A stretch of DNA of 64,000 bases from Planococcus rifietoensis (GCF_001465795.2 NZ_CP013659.2:948501-1012500); one strand, 5' to 3'. Shown: positions 13,119-22,989, counted from the first letter of the stretch. Made by a program: numbers and translations. The notes: generated from the letters alone by a model not told the origin.

Positions 13119-14033
13119 TTAAGATAAAAAGTAGTCAACCAGTAGACCGATGGCCAGTAGGAAGTTGAACAAAGTGTTTGTAATCCCCGTGTCTTTCATG
13201 GCAGGCATAACTTGCAAAGGTTCAGTGTAGTGCTTAAAAGTCATAATTACCTTCAAGGGCTTAATAACACTCAGTAACACCAACAAAGCCCATGGAGTGA
13301 CAATGCTGAGCAATACCAATAAAATAATCCAAGCATAAGATAAGATAAAGAACCACATGAAGATGGTAACTGCAGCCGGTCTGCCAGCCAATATAGCCAA
13401 AGTGCGCCGACCGCTTTTTTTATCTCCGACCATGTCGCGGATGTTATTGGCCATCATAATTGCGGCTACGAGTAATGTGCTGGGTACAGCTAACATAACA
13501 GCGGTAGAGGTAATTGTTTCTGTTTGGATATAAAAAGCTACGATCACTATAAGGAAGCCCATGAACAATCCTGAAAACAATTCACCTAATGGCGTGTATG
13601 CGATCGGGTATGGCCCACCGGTGTAAAAATAACCGACTAGCATACCAATGCCACCAACTGCCAATAGCCACCAACTGGTGGAAGCTGCAATATAAAGTCC
13701 TAATACAGCAGAGATAGCGTAAAGCAGGAATGCCAGAACAAGAACGGTTTTCGGTGAAACACCATTCCGGACGATAGCGCCACCAATGCCAACGGATTCT
13801 TCAGTATCGAGCCCTCTCGCGTAATCATAGTATTCATTGAACATATTGGTTGCTGCTTGAATCAGTAGGCTTGCGATCAGCATGGCTAAGAACAGCGCCC
13901 AATTTAAAGCGGTATAATGGATTGCGATCATTGTCCCTAGGAACACTGGGGCAAAAGATGCCGTTAAAGTATGGGGCCGGGTGAGCTGCCACCAGACGCG
14001 CCATCCACTATCAGCTTGTATGGAATGTGTCAT
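13119..14033 (-). CDS. menA: 1,4-dihydroxy-2-naphthoate polyprenyltransferase MenA
   Basis: The 304-residue membrane prenyltransferase joins the polyprenyl chain to 1,4-dihydroxy-2-naphthoate, making demethylmenaquinone. It is a UbiA-fold protein with about nine helices. The two aspartate-rich motifs are present: NMFNEYYDYARGLDTEE (about residues 63-79) and NNIRDMVGDKKSGRRT (about 197-212), which bind the Mg-diphosphate. It is divergent from menF with a 160-bp gap. In B. subtilis menA is not next to the men operon, so here all named pathway genes except the methyltransferase and thioesterase steps are together. Confidence 0.95.
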   Translation of the reverse strand: MTHSIQADSGWRVWWQLTRPHTLTASFAPVFLGTMIAIHYTALNWALFLAMLIASLLIQAATNMFNEYYDYARGLDTEESVGIGGAIVRNGVSPKTVLVLAFLLYAISAVLGLYIAASTSWWLLAVGGIGMLVGYFYTGGPYPIAYTPLGELFSGLFMGFLIVIVAFYIQTETITSTAVMLAVPSTLLVAAIMMANNIRDMVGDKKSGRRTLAILAGRPAAVTIFMWFFILSYAWIILLVLLSIVTPWALLVLLSVIKPLKVIMTFKHYTEPLQVMPAMKDTGITNTLFNFLLAIGLLVDYFLS

Positions 14034-14193
14034 TTCTATCTCTCCTATTCATTTCTATCCAACCTATATTGTACTTCAAAACACAGAGATTTACAGCATA
14101 TGTTGTGCTGAATTCCGGAGAAAGGGGTATGATAGAAGGTAGAGATAAAATGTATCGCAGTGAATTGAAGCTGCAGTAAACGGAGGTAATCCG

Positions 14194-15585
14194 GTGAATT
14201 CACAATCGTATTCATCAACTGAACAAATGGAAGCGAATCGCTTTAGAGGCTATCGCTTTTATACAGAAACAATCGAAGTATCAACCATGTCTGCTCTAGC
14301 ATTTTTTGAAGCTGGGCAGGAACAATATGAAGGCAAGCGCATGTTTTGGCAGAACCGTGAGAAGTCCTTTACGATGGTGGGCCTGGGACATGCTTATGTG
14401 CTGACGGCTGACGATTATAAAGGACGATTCAGCAGCATTCAGAAGGACTGGAAAGCGCTGAGTTCCCAATTAGTGAATGAAGAAACAGCCGTTCAGCCAG
14501 TGCTATTCGGCGGTTTTTCATTTGATCCTTTGAACGATCAGCCGAGCGAGTGGCGAAATTTCCCGCAGGCTTATTTTGCTGTGCCGACATTTCAGCTTAT
14601 TATCAAGGGAGAGCAGGCGTATGTCAGTGTCCACTTGATTACTAAGCAGCCAAACAGCTTTATGGATTTTGAAGTGTTGCGGAAAGAACGCGACCGGTTG
14701 ATCCATGGCGCGCAAGTTTCCGAGCCGAAAGTGTATCAAAAACCTCAAGTTTCAGAAAAGAAGGAACTGAAAAAAGACGAATATATGCGGTCCATTGGAA
14801 AAGTGACAGACGTAATCCGTGCAGGCGAAGTCGATAAGGTGGTTATCGCAAGAGCGCTGGAACTTCGTTTTAAGGAAGCTTTAGCACCGGCCTCAGCACT
14901 TTACCAAGCAGCGAATGAACAGCCAGAAAGCTTTTTGTTCGGGCTGGAAGCTGGCGAACAATTCTTTTTCGGGGCGACTCCAGAGCGCCTCGTTAAAGTG
15001 GAGCAGCAAAGAGCATTGTCTACTTGTTTGGCGGGTTCTACCCCACGCGGTCAATCCGTTGAACAGGACGAAGCGCTGGGACAAGCTTTATTAAATGATT
15101 CAAAAAATCGTTCCGAGCATCAGTATGTTGTCCAGATGATCGGTGACGTGTTCGAGGAGCATTGTTCGGATCCGCGCATTCCGCAAAATCCCAAGCTGAT
15201 GAAAATTCGGGATATTCAACATTTGTATACACCGGTGGAAGGCAAGCTGAAAAAAGGCAGTTCGTTACTGGATCTTGTTGAAGCGCTACATCCGACACCC
15301 GCACTCGGCGGCGAACCGAAGTTACAGGCGCTTAGCTTGATCCGCTCTTATGAACCTCTGAATAGAGGATATTATGCAGCGCCGATCGGCTGGATTGACG
15401 CAAAAGGCGATGGTGAATTCGCTGTGGCGATCCGTTCCGCTTTGCTTGATGGAGATAAAGCGTATTTATTCGCAGGCGGCGGCATTGTGGCAGATTCTAC
15501 ACCAGAAGCCGAATATGATGAGACATGGGTGAAGTTCCGCCCGATGCTTCGTGTGCTGGGAGGAAATTTGCATGACGAATCGTGA
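14194..15585 (+). CDS. menF: Isochorismate synthase MenF
   Basis: This 463-residue enzyme converts chorismate to isochorismate, the first committed step of menaquinone synthesis. The C-terminal chorismate-binding domain (from about residue 195) contains KVVIARALEL, the GATPERLV motif, HPTPALGG, and the final GEFAVAIRSALL and AGGGIVADSTPEAEYDET blocks with the Mg-binding glutamates. The start is GTG, 6 nt after ggaggt (14182-14187). It is the first gene of the menFDHB(EC) cluster and overlaps menD by 14 nt. Confidence 0.95.
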   Translation: MNSQSYSSTEQMEANRFRGYRFYTETIEVSTMSALAFFEAGQEQYEGKRMFWQNREKSFTMVGLGHAYVLTADDYKGRFSSIQKDWKALSSQLVNEETAVQPVLFGGFSFDPLNDQPSEWRNFPQAYFAVPTFQLIIKGEQAYVSVHLITKQPNSFMDFEVLRKERDRLIHGAQVSEPKVYQKPQVSEKKELKKDEYMRSIGKVTDVIRAGEVDKVVIARALELRFKEALAPASALYQAANEQPESFLFGLEAGEQFFFGATPERLVKVEQQRALSTCLAGSTPRGQSVEQDEALGQALLNDSKNRSEHQYVVQMIGDVFEEHCSDPRIPQNPKLMKIRDIQHLYTPVEGKLKKGSSLLDLVEALHPTPALGGEPKLQALSLIRSYEPLNRGYYAAPIGWIDAKGDGEFAVAIRSALLDGDKAYLFAGGGIVADSTPEAEYDETWVKFRPMLRVLGGNLHDES

Positions 15586-17269
15586 GTTTTTAACTGAATA
15601 TGTTTCGGCATTTACACATTCGCTGTTACATGCAGGGGTGAAAAAGGCGGTTATCAGTCCGGGTTCGCGTTCGACGCCTCTTGCCTATGCTTTCATGAAA
15701 CAAGAGGGGATAGAGACGTACCGACAAATCGATGAACGATCGGCAGGTTTTTATGCGCTCGGTTTGGCCAAAGCTTCAAGCAGCCCAGTTGTTTTGATTT
15801 GTACATCAGGGACTGCGGCAGCCAATTATTTTCCTGCGATTGTGGAAGCCTATTATGCGCGTGTGCCACTTCTCGTGGTGACAGCGGATCGTCCTCATGA
15901 ACTTCGTGATGTCGGAGCTCCACAAGCAATCAACCAGATCAATTTATTTGGTACCCATGTCAAATGGTCGGCTGATTTGCCGTTGCCGGAGCAAGGCAAC
16001 CGTTTAGAGTTTTTGAAGCGCCATTTGGGGCGTGCAGCAGCAATGGCTGAAACCGCGCCGAAGGGACCGGTTCATTTGAACGTGCCATTCCGTGAACCGC
16101 TTGGCATCGATTTCGAACAGCCTTATGAAAGCGAAAGAGAGCTATACCGTTTTGAAAGCGGCCAGCAGCTGACTGATGATGCTGCGGCATTTTTACGAGG
16201 AGTGTTCAGCCATTCACGGGGCTTGCTGATCGCTGGTGAAAATACGGCTCGGGTTTCATCGGAGCAATGGGAGTTTATCCGCCGCCTCGGTTGGCCAGTG
16301 CTTGCCGATCCGTTGTCGAATCTGCGCTCGAATGTACCTGATGACCTAATGGGTGTCATCGTCGATTCGTATGATGCCTTGTTGAAGAATGAGAAATTTG
16401 CTGACAGTGTAGCGCCGGACGTAGTGGTAAGGATTGGACCTCAGCCTGTGTCCAAGCCGCTCAGCCTGTTTTTAGGGAAAGCCGAGCCTGCAAGTTATGT
16501 CGTTCTCGATGAAAGCCCGATGCTCAGAGACCCGCAATCTGCTGTCACGCATCACATCCAACAGCATGCTTCTGCCCTATGGAAGTTGAGTTTGGAAGCG
16601 AAATCGTCGAATCCGTATCTCGAACAATGGATAAAAGCAGGGGAATTGGTGCAGGAGACGATGTCTATCCATTGCCAGCAAGAATTGGATGAAGGCGTAT
16701 TGGCGAAAGCCTTTTTTGATGAGCTCGACGGGTGTGATTTATCTGTGAGCAGCAGTATGCCGATACGGGATGCAGATACGTATTTCCAGGTGACGCAACG
16801 GGACGTCCGGATTTATGCCAACCGCGGCGCCAATGGCATAGACGGAGTGGTATCGACTGCTTTCGGGATCCAGGCAGCGAATAAACGGCCTAGCTATCTA
16901 TTGATCGGTGATTTGGCTTTGCTGCATGATATGAACGGTTTGCTTGCATCGAAACTGCAAGCTGCCGATATGACGATCGTTGTCATGAACAATGATGGAG
17001 GCGGGATATTTTCTTATTTGCCGCAGTCAAAAGAAGAGCGCTATTACGAGGAACTTTTCGGCACGCCGACAGGAATCCAGTTCAAAGCAGCAGCTGAAAT
17101 GTACGATGCGGAATATTACTCAGCGAAGACTGTGGAAGAATTGCAGTCGGCGCTTAGAACACCGAAAGACAAACCGGTGCGCATCATTGAAGTGGCAACA
17201 AACCGCGTCAATAACGTAACGGTTCACCGGAAATTGTGGGGCCGGCTCGATGAGGTGCTAAATACATGA
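15572..17269 (+). CDS. menD: SEPHCHC synthase MenD
   Basis: MenD is a thiamine-diphosphate enzyme that adds the succinic-semialdehyde unit from 2-oxoglutarate to isochorismate. The N-terminal PYR domain starts with VSPGSRSTPL, and the C-terminal PP domain has GDLALLHDMNGLL...NNDGGGIF, which binds ThDP-Mg. The start is ATG 15572 (MTNREFLTEYV), with gggaggaaa about 6 nt upstream; an earlier in-frame ATG at 15551 lacks a ribosome binding site. The length of 565 aa fits the family. It overlaps menF upstream and menH downstream. Confidence 0.95.
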   Translation: MTNREFLTEYVSAFTHSLLHAGVKKAVISPGSRSTPLAYAFMKQEGIETYRQIDERSAGFYALGLAKASSSPVVLICTSGTAAANYFPAIVEAYYARVPLLVVTADRPHELRDVGAPQAINQINLFGTHVKWSADLPLPEQGNRLEFLKRHLGRAAAMAETAPKGPVHLNVPFREPLGIDFEQPYESERELYRFESGQQLTDDAAAFLRGVFSHSRGLLIAGENTARVSSEQWEFIRRLGWPVLADPLSNLRSNVPDDLMGVIVDSYDALLKNEKFADSVAPDVVVRIGPQPVSKPLSLFLGKAEPASYVVLDESPMLRDPQSAVTHHIQQHASALWKLSLEAKSSNPYLEQWIKAGELVQETMSIHCQQELDEGVLAKAFFDELDGCDLSVSSSMPIRDADTYFQVTQRDVRIYANRGANGIDGVVSTAFGIQAANKRPSYLLIGDLALLHDMNGLLASKLQAADMTIVVMNNDGGGIFSYLPQSKEERYYEELFGTPTGIQFKAAAEMYDAEYYSAKTVEELQSALRTPKDKPVRIIEVATNRVNNVTVHRKLWGRLDEVLNT

Positions 17270-18087
17270 AATTGATAGCGAATGGTGTCCGCTACCATAT
17301 TGAAGTAGTGGGAGATAGAGCCCATCCTGTCCTGGTTTTGCTTCACGGCTTTACGGGCAGCACTGCTACATGGAAAACGGCCATTGAAAACTGGAGAGAC
17401 TATCGGATAGTGGCGATCGACTTGATTGGGCATGGCCAGACAGAAAGCCCGGCAGACGAAAGCCGTTATGCGATGGAGCGGCAACTGGATGACCTTGATT
17501 TCATTTTTAAGGAAATGAAGTTGGAGAAATTCACATTGCTCGGCTATTCAATGGGCGGTCGCACGGCGCTTGCCTATGCATGTGAATTTCCAGACCGCAT
17601 TGACCAGCTTATTTTGGAAAGTGCTTCACCTGGCTTGAAATCAGAAGTTGCAAGAGAAGAGCGGCGAGAACGGGATGCTCAGCTAGCCACTAATATCCTT
17701 GATGGTGGACTAGAGCAATTCGTTGAGAAATGGGAGAATATCCCGTTGTTCGACAGCCAGAAATCATTGCCTGAACATGTGCGGCAGCAAGTAAAACAAG
17801 AACGATTGGCACAGACTGTACAAGGTTTGGCGAATAGCTTGAAAGGCATGGGCACAGGTTCACAGCGATCTTATTGGGACTGTTTGCCGAAATTGGATAT
17901 GCCGATTTTGCTGTTGACCGGAGAACTAGATCTGAAGTTTTGCGCCATCGCGCGTGAGATGGAGGAGTTATTGCCGAACGCGGAACATCGCATCATTTCA
18001 GCGGGACATGCGATTCATGTGGAAAAACCGGCTGAATTTGCTACAATGGTTATGGAACGATTAAATGGAATTAATGAGGAGGACTAG
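17266..18087 (+). CDS. menH: SHCHC synthase MenH (alpha/beta hydrolase)
   Basis: MenH eliminates pyruvate from SEPHCHC to give SHCHC. The 273-residue alpha/beta-hydrolase shows HGFTGS (27-32) for the oxyanion hole, nucleophile S95 in GYSMGG, and the C-terminal histidine in GHAIH (about 248). The start ATG overlaps the menD stop by 4 nt (atga), so translation is probably coupled. It is followed by menB at a 1-nt gap. Confidence 0.92.
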   Translation: MKLIANGVRYHIEVVGDRAHPVLVLLHGFTGSTATWKTAIENWRDYRIVAIDLIGHGQTESPADESRYAMERQLDDLDFIFKEMKLEKFTLLGYSMGGRTALAYACEFPDRIDQLILESASPGLKSEVAREERRERDAQLATNILDGGLEQFVEKWENIPLFDSQKSLPEHVRQQVKQERLAQTVQGLANSLKGMGTGSQRSYWDCLPKLDMPILLLTGELDLKFCAIAREMEELLPNAEHRIISAGHAIHVEKPAEFATMVMERLNGINEED

Positions 18088-18088
18088 T

Positions 18089-18910
18089 ATGTCAACACGT
18101 CAATGGGTTACAGAACTTACATATGAAGACATTAAATACGAAACATATAATGGGATTGCAAAAATCACCATTAACCGTCCGGAAGTGCGCAACGCATTCC
18201 GCCCGAAAACAGTCCATGAATTGATCGACGCGTTTTCACGCGCGCGCGACAACTCGGATGTCGGCGTCATCGTCTTGACAGGCGAAGGCGAAAAAGCATT
18301 CTGTTCAGGTGGCGACCAATCCGTCCGCGGACATGGCGGCTACGTTGGGGAAGATGAAATTCCGCGCCTTAACGTCCTGGACTTGCAGCGTTTGATCCGC
18401 GTCATTCCAAAACCGGTTGTTGCAATGGTTGCTGGATTCGCGATCGGCGGCGGACACGTGCTTCACGTTGTTTGTGATTTGACGATTGCTGCAGACAACG
18501 CACGCTTCGGACAAACTGGACCGCGCGTCGGTTCATTTGATGCAGGCTATGGCTCCGGCTATTTGGCACGCATCATCGGACATAAGAAAGCTCGCGAAAT
18601 CTGGTACTTGTGCCGCCAATACGATGCACAGGAAGCGCTTGATATGGGCCTTGTCAACACAGTGGTACCTTACGAGCAGTTGGAAGACGAAACCGTTAAA
18701 TGGTGTGAGGAAATGCTCGAAATGAGCCCGACTGCATTGCGTTTCGTCAAAGCAGCAATGAATGCGGATACGGATGGCCTTGCTGGACTTCAGCAAATGG
18801 CTGGCGACGCGACTTTGCTTTATTACACAACGGATGAAGCGAAAGAAGGCCGCGATGCGTTTAAAGAAAAACGCAAACCGGACTTCGGCCAATTCCCGCG
18901 TTTCCCTTGA
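18089..18910 (+). CDS. menB: 1,4-dihydroxy-2-naphthoyl-CoA synthase MenB
   Basis: MenB is a crotonase-fold enzyme that closes the second ring of o-succinylbenzoyl-CoA. Visible signatures are [13 protein letters not shown], the CSGGDQ oxyanion loop, GGGHVLH and [15 protein letters not shown]. The start ATG 18089 ([10 protein letters not shown]) follows gaggagga at 18076-18083; longer in-frame starts inside menH have no such site. The product is 273 aa, the usual length. A hairpin with a T run follows, separating menB from menEC. Confidence 0.96.
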   Translation: MSTRQWVTELTYEDIKYETYNGIAKITINRPEVRNAFRPKTVHELIDAFSRARDNSDVGVIVLTGEGEKAFCSGGDQSVRGHGGYVGEDEIPRLNVLDLQRLIRVIPKPVVAMVAGFAIGGGHVLHVVCDLTIAADNARFGQTGPRVGSFDAGYGSGYLARIIGHKKAREIWYLCRQYDAQEALDMGLVNTVVPYEQLEDETVKWCEEMLEMSPTALRFVKAAMNADTDGLAGLQQMAGDATLLYYTTDEAKEGRDAFKEKRKPDFGQFPRFP

Positions 18911-18925
18911 TTATATGAATGAATT

Positions 18926-18955
18926 GAGCTGTCTTCTTCGAAGGCAGCTTTTTTC
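18926..18955 (+). terminator. Intrinsic terminator or attenuator between menB and menE
   Basis: The stem agctgtctt / aaggcagct (one G-T pair) with a 5-nt loop is followed by a T run. It may reduce read-through into menEC. Confidence 0.6.
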
Positions 18956-19001
18956 AATCAACGGCTAATAAATGAACTTGCTTGAGGAAAGGATTTTGAA
19001 A

Positions 19002-20432
19002 ATGACATATCCGAATTGGCTTTCGCAGCGTGCTTACCTGACGGGAAATCAATTGGCTTTATCGTTCGGCGAGGATGAATGGACGTTTGGGGAAGTGAAC
19101 AAAATAGCGCTCGATTATGCCGGGAAGCTGGCCCATTTTGGCATTACGGAACATTCGCGTGTGGCCTTGCTCGCTAGATCGAATGCCGAAGCTGTTTTTG
19201 TCATGTACGGCTGCCTGCATATCGGCTGTGAAATGGTCATGCTTAATGAACGGCTGGCGGGAGCGGAACTTGCTTACCAAATCGAAGATGCCAAGGTGGA
19301 CCAGGTATTTGCAACTAGTGAACTCTGCGAGAAGGTGGCAGCATCACAGCCAGTTTCTTTTGAACAATTGAGACAGGCGCCATCTGTGGACTTTACATTA
19401 AAAGCGGAATGGGCGAAGGACTGCACCGTGTCTATCATGTATACTTCGGGTACGACGGGCAATCCGAAAGGGGTCAGGCAGACAGCTGAAAACCATTTTT
19501 CAAGCGCAGTGTCTTCTGCGCTTAACTTAGGTGTGTCTCCTGACGATGTCTGGCTATGCATGGTGCCTTTGTTCCATATTAGCGGATTCTCGATTTTAAT
19601 GAGGTCGCTCGTCTACGGGATGGGTGTCCGGCTTTACGAGAAATTCGACCCCGCGGTGTGTGCGGATGAATTGTGCAAAGGGCAAGTGACGCACAGTTCG
19701 ATGGTCGCTGTCACACTTGACCAAGTACTGCGGGAAATCGAGCAGCGCGAACTGAGCGTTTCAGCTCGCTTCAAGCAGATCCTGGCGGGGGGCGGCCCCG
19801 TGCCGGTGTCTTATTTGCAGCGGGCGGAAGCGCATGGCATTCAAGTGCTCCAAACCTATGGCATGACCGAAACGTCCTCGCAGACGACAACTTTGCAGCC
19901 GGCTGATGCGAAAACGAAGATCGGTTCTGCCGGCAAGCCACTATTTTTATACCAAGTAAAAATTGACGGCGCAAAGACAGAGGAAGCAGGAGAGATCCTC
20001 ATCAAGGGGCCTCAAGTGACTCCTGGCTATATCGGCAAGTTCAAAGAACGGGACGTGCAAAAAGACGGCTGGCTCGCAACAGGTGATATCGGTTATGTGG
20101 ATGCAGAAGGATTTTTATTCGTCGTCGACAGGCGCTCGGATCTGCTCGTTTCTGGCGGGGAGAACGTTTATCCGGCAGAAATCGAGAAGGTTTTGATGGC
20201 ACATCCATCCGTCCGAGAAGCCGGGGTTTGCGCAATGGCAGACAGCACATGGGGAGAAGTGCCAGCTGCATTTGTCGTGCTCGATGATCCTGCAGTGTTG
20301 GATGAGCTGGCGGAATTTTGCCGTGGTCAGCTGGCCGGCTATAAAGTGCCGAAACTGTTCCGTGTGGTGAATGAGCTGCCTCGGAACGCGTCGAATAAAT
20401 TGCTCAGAAGGGAATTGAAGACATGGCTGTAA
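19002..20432 (+). CDS. menE: o-succinylbenzoate-CoA ligase MenE
   Basis: MenE activates o-succinylbenzoate with ATP and CoA. It is an ANL adenylating enzyme with the P-loop MYTSGTTGNPKGV, the A5 motif YGMTET, the A7 motif TGDIGY and the C-terminal lysine in PRNASNKLLRR. I use ATG 19002 (MTYPNWLSQRA, 476 aa) because it aligns with B. subtilis MenE and has aggaaagga 8 nt upstream; an ATG at 18972 would add ten residues without a ribosome binding site. It overlaps menC by 10 nt. Confidence 0.94.
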   Translation: MTYPNWLSQRAYLTGNQLALSFGEDEWTFGEVNKIALDYAGKLAHFGITEHSRVALLARSNAEAVFVMYGCLHIGCEMVMLNERLAGAELAYQIEDAKVDQVFATSELCEKVAASQPVSFEQLRQAPSVDFTLKAEWAKDCTVSIMYTSGTTGNPKGVRQTAENHFSSAVSSALNLGVSPDDVWLCMVPLFHISGFSILMRSLVYGMGVRLYEKFDPAVCADELCKGQVTHSSMVAVTLDQVLREIEQRELSVSARFKQILAGGGPVPVSYLQRAEAHGIQVLQTYGMTETSSQTTTLQPADAKTKIGSAGKPLFLYQVKIDGAKTEEAGEILIKGPQVTPGYIGKFKERDVQKDGWLATGDIGYVDAEGFLFVVDRRSDLLVSGGENVYPAEIEKVLMAHPSVREAGVCAMADSTWGEVPAAFVVLDDPAVLDELAEFCRGQLAGYKVPKLFRVVNELPRNASNKLLRRELKTWL

Positions 20433-21484
20433 TTGCCGGTATTGAATTCCATAAGGTAAAGCAGCCTTTGAACCAGCCTTTCATCACTGTCTTGCAGAAA
20501 GTACGGGAACGGGAAGTGACGATAGTGATTGTACGGGATACCCAAGGGCGCGAAGGCTACGGTGAATGTGTTGCTTTTGATACGCCTTGGTATACCGAAG
20601 AGACCGTAACGGGCAGCCGCTTTGTGATGGAACAGGTGCTGGTTCCGCTATTGCTGAATGAACGTTTGGAGCATCCGACAGAGCTGGAAAGATTATTTTC
20701 CGAAGTAAAAGGCAATCATATGGCTAAAGCCGCTGTAGAAATGGCTGTATGGGATTTATTTGCGAAACGTCAAGGCGTGCCGCTGCATGAATTCATCGGG
20801 GGAGTTCGGAAAACAATCCCTGCAGGTGTGGTTGTTGCAGGAGAGAGCGATGAACTGGCACCCAACGTAAAAGCAGCGATCGGCAGAGGTTATCGGCGCA
20901 TCAAACTGAAAATTTCACCTGAAACCGATGCGGATTTATTGAAAAGCTTGGTTGCGGCCAATCCAGAGATTTCGTTCTATGCCGATGCCAATGGCAGTTT
21001 TTCAGGGCGGGCATTGGAAGAGCTGCTGGCATTCGATCAGGCCGGTTTTGCGTTGATCGAGCAGCCCTATAGCGAACAGGAGTGGGCAGCCCATAGTGCT
21101 GCACGTTCAAAAATGACGACGCCGATCTGCCTGGATGAAAGTATCCATAGCCTCGACGATGTGAAACGCATGGCAGAACAGCAAGCAGGGGACATTATCG
21201 TCTTGAAAATGGGGCGTCTTGGCGGCTGGTCGGAAACCTTGAAAGTTGTCGAGTTCTGCAGAAATGAACAGATCGGAATGTGGGTCGGTGGCATGATCGA
21301 GTTTGGCGTCTCGAAAGCTCATAATTTGGCGCTTGCCTCGCTGCCGGAAGTGAAACTCACTGGGGATTTTTCAGATTCAGGCCATTTTTGGCAGACAGAT
21401 ATCGTCTCTCCGGAAATCTGTGTGGAGCACGGAAAAATCAAATTAAGCGAAAGCCCAGGAATCGGATATAAGCTGAACATATAA
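20423..21484 (+). CDS. menC: o-succinylbenzoate synthase MenC
   Basis: MenC dehydrates SHCHC to o-succinylbenzoate. This 353-residue enolase-superfamily member shows the KLKI acid/base lysine pair (about 157-160), metal ligands in YADANGSF, LIEQPY and CLDES, and the second catalytic lysine in VLKMGRLGG. It is the last gene of the cluster, overlapping menE, and ends at a strong terminator. Some family members also racemise N-acyl amino acids; context favours MenC. Confidence 0.95.
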   Translation: MAVIAGIEFHKVKQPLNQPFITVLQKVREREVTIVIVRDTQGREGYGECVAFDTPWYTEETVTGSRFVMEQVLVPLLLNERLEHPTELERLFSEVKGNHMAKAAVEMAVWDLFAKRQGVPLHEFIGGVRKTIPAGVVVAGESDELAPNVKAAIGRGYRRIKLKISPETDADLLKSLVAANPEISFYADANGSFSGRALEELLAFDQAGFALIEQPYSEQEWAAHSAARSKMTTPICLDESIHSLDDVKRMAEQQAGDIIVLKMGRLGGWSETLKVVEFCRNEQIGMWVGGMIEFGVSKAHNLALASLPEVKLTGDFSDSGHFWQTDIVSPEICVEHGKIKLSESPGIGYKLNI

Positions 21485-21517
21485 AAAACTCGCCGATCAT
21501 TCGGCGAGTTTTTTTAT
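21483..21517 (+). terminator. Bidirectional terminator between menC and the zinc-binding lipoprotein gene
   Basis: The stem aaaactcgccga / tcggcgagtttt with loop tcat and flanking A and T runs lies between convergent genes. Confidence 0.88.
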
Positions 21518-22539
21518 TTCAAGACTGTTTCGAGTGCTTGAAGATTTTTTTCCATCAAGGTGAAATACGTTTCATCGTTGTCGATGTTTTCTTGTGTCAG
21601 CACTCCGAGGTTATGCATCTCGATCGCTTCGGCGCCTACTTCGTTTTGGATGACTTCCGTCAAATTCGACGAGACGTTTTGTTCGAAGACGATGTATTGA
21701 ATGTCTTTTTCACGCGCCATGTCGACGATTTCCGTTAACTCTTTCTGGGATGGTTCGTCTTGGCTATTCAAGCCCGCGACGGCCACTTGCTCAAATCCGT
21801 AAGGTGCTGCAATATAGCCGAATGCTGAGTGGGACACGAAGAAGGTGTCACGTTCGACTTTTTCGTCCAAGTTTTGGAATGATTCATCAAGCGCTTCTAG
21901 TTCAGCGACGAGTTCTTCGTAATTCTTATCGAATTCCTCAGCGCCTTCCGGATCTTTTTCCGCTAAAGCATCACGGACAGAAGCGGCGAGTTCCTGGCTC
22001 AGGACAGGTGAGATCCAGACGTGTGGATCAGTGGAGCCGTGATCATGACCTTCGTGGCCTTCTTCCTCTTCATGGTTCTCCTCGTCGCTATGTCCATCTT
22101 CTTCGTGCCCATGCTCGTCTTCACTATGTGCCTCAGTTTGTGCACCAGCTGCCGCTTCAAGTTGTTCATCGGTGATTCCGTCTGCCGTAGCGACAAATTC
22201 GAGATCTTCATTTTGCAGCGTTTTTTGTGCGCTGTCGATAAAGCCTTCAAGCCCTAAACCGACATAAAAGAGCAGATCGGCGTCCGCCATATTGATCATG
22301 TCTTTTTGAGTTGGTTCAAAGCTATGCTCGTTGGCGCCAGCCGGGTAAACGGATTTGACGTCGACACGCTCGCCGCCGATGCGTTCTGCAAAATAGACGA
22401 GCGGATAAACCGTTGCATATACGTCGAGTTTTCCTTCTGCCGCTTCGCCTTCAGCCCCGCTGTCGGTTTCTGTGTTGCTGCCGCACGCAGCCAATAATAA
22501 AATGAGTGCTATTCCTGCAAATAATGCTAGTTTCTTCAT
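21514..22539 (-). CDS. znuA: Zinc ABC transporter substrate-binding lipoprotein (ZnuA/AdcA type)
   Basis: The 341-residue precursor has a lipoprotein signal ending LLAAC (Cys19). It has the cluster A-I metal-binding fold with VYPLVYFAERIGG, H72 in GANEHSFEP, and later metal ligands in DPHVWISP and SHSAFGY. A His/Asp/Glu-rich loop at about 138-173 is typical of zinc-binding members. The start ATG 22539 follows ggaggg. No permease or ATPase gene is adjacent, so it must work with components encoded elsewhere. A Zur-box-like palindrome and promoter lie upstream. Confidence 0.9.
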   Translation of the reverse strand: MKKLALFAGIALILLLAACGSNTETDSGAEGEAAEGKLDVYATVYPLVYFAERIGGERVDVKSVYPAGANEHSFEPTQKDMINMADADLLFYVGLGLEGFIDSAQKTLQNEDLEFVATADGITDEQLEAAAGAQTEAHSEDEHGHEEDGHSDEENHEEEEGHEGHDHGSTDPHVWISPVLSQELAASVRDALAEKDPEGAEEFDKNYEELVAELEALDESFQNLDEKVERDTFFVSHSAFGYIAAPYGFEQVAVAGLNSQDEPSQKELTEIVDMAREKDIQYIVFEQNVSSNLTEVIQNEVGAEAIEMHNLGVLTQENIDNDETYFTLMEKNLQALETVLK

Positions 22540-22571
22540 AAAATGTCCCTCCAAATTTAATGCGTGTTCAT

Positions 22572-22592
22572 AAAATGTAATCGTTACGTTTT
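22572..22592 (-). promoter_or_regulatory. Zur-box-like operator
   Basis: The sequence aaaatgtaatcgttacgttt is close to the Bacillus Zur consensus (AAATCGTAATnATTACGATTT). It lies 33 bp before the znuA start and just downstream of the predicted start of transcription, so zinc-loaded Zur would block transcription. The assignment rests on similarity only. Confidence 0.6.
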
Positions 22593-22605
22593 GTTGACTC
22601 TTAGA

Positions 22606-22634
22606 ATCATACAATACAATCCGATTGAACACAA
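22606..22634 (-). promoter_or_regulatory. Candidate sigma-A promoter of the zinc-binding lipoprotein gene
   Basis: On the minus strand TTGTGT (22634-22629), a 17-nt spacer and TATGAT (22611-22606) precede the Zur-like palindrome. Confidence 0.5.
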
Positions 22635-22647
22635 GAAAAAAACCCGC

Positions 22648-22878
22648 CTATTTTTTAGGGGGCCATTCTTCCGGGACAAAGTCCACTCCGCCTTTATGGA
22701 ACGGGTGGCAGCTCAATATGCGGCGGATGGCAAGATAGCCGCCTTTTAATGCGCCGTGTTTTTCCACCGCTTCAATCCCATAATGGGAGCACGTCGGATA
22801 GAATCTGCAGCTCGGCGGCGACAGTGGGGAGATGAAGCGTTGATAGAAACGGAACAGCTTCACTAATGCGGTTTTCAT
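22648..22878 (-). CDS. yidD: Membrane protein insertion efficiency factor YidD
   Basis: This 76-residue protein has the full YidD signature: [27 protein letters not shown] with its three cysteines, then [13 protein letters not shown]. YidD is a small amphipathic protein at the inner face of the membrane that helps YidC-dependent insertion. In Bacillus the orthologue is YtjA, also located in this chromosomal region. It lies upstream of the zinc-binding lipoprotein gene on the same strand. Confidence 0.93.
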   Translation of the reverse strand: MKTALVKLFRFYQRFISPLSPPSCRFYPTCSHYGIEAVEKHGALKGGYLAIRRILSCHPFHKGGVDFVPEEWPPKK

Positions 22879-22989
22879 CGTGATTCCACTCTTTTCTAGT
22901 TTGGTTGCGGTTCGTTGATGTTTATTGTAGGGCTTTTAGAGGTAATTATAAAGCAGAAGAGCTTATCAAAAAATGGAGAGTGATGAATT

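Noticed and set aside
22930..22960. A PerR-like box upstream of dps.
   Set aside because: One half-site (ATTATAA) is good, but only 2 of 7 bases match in the other half.
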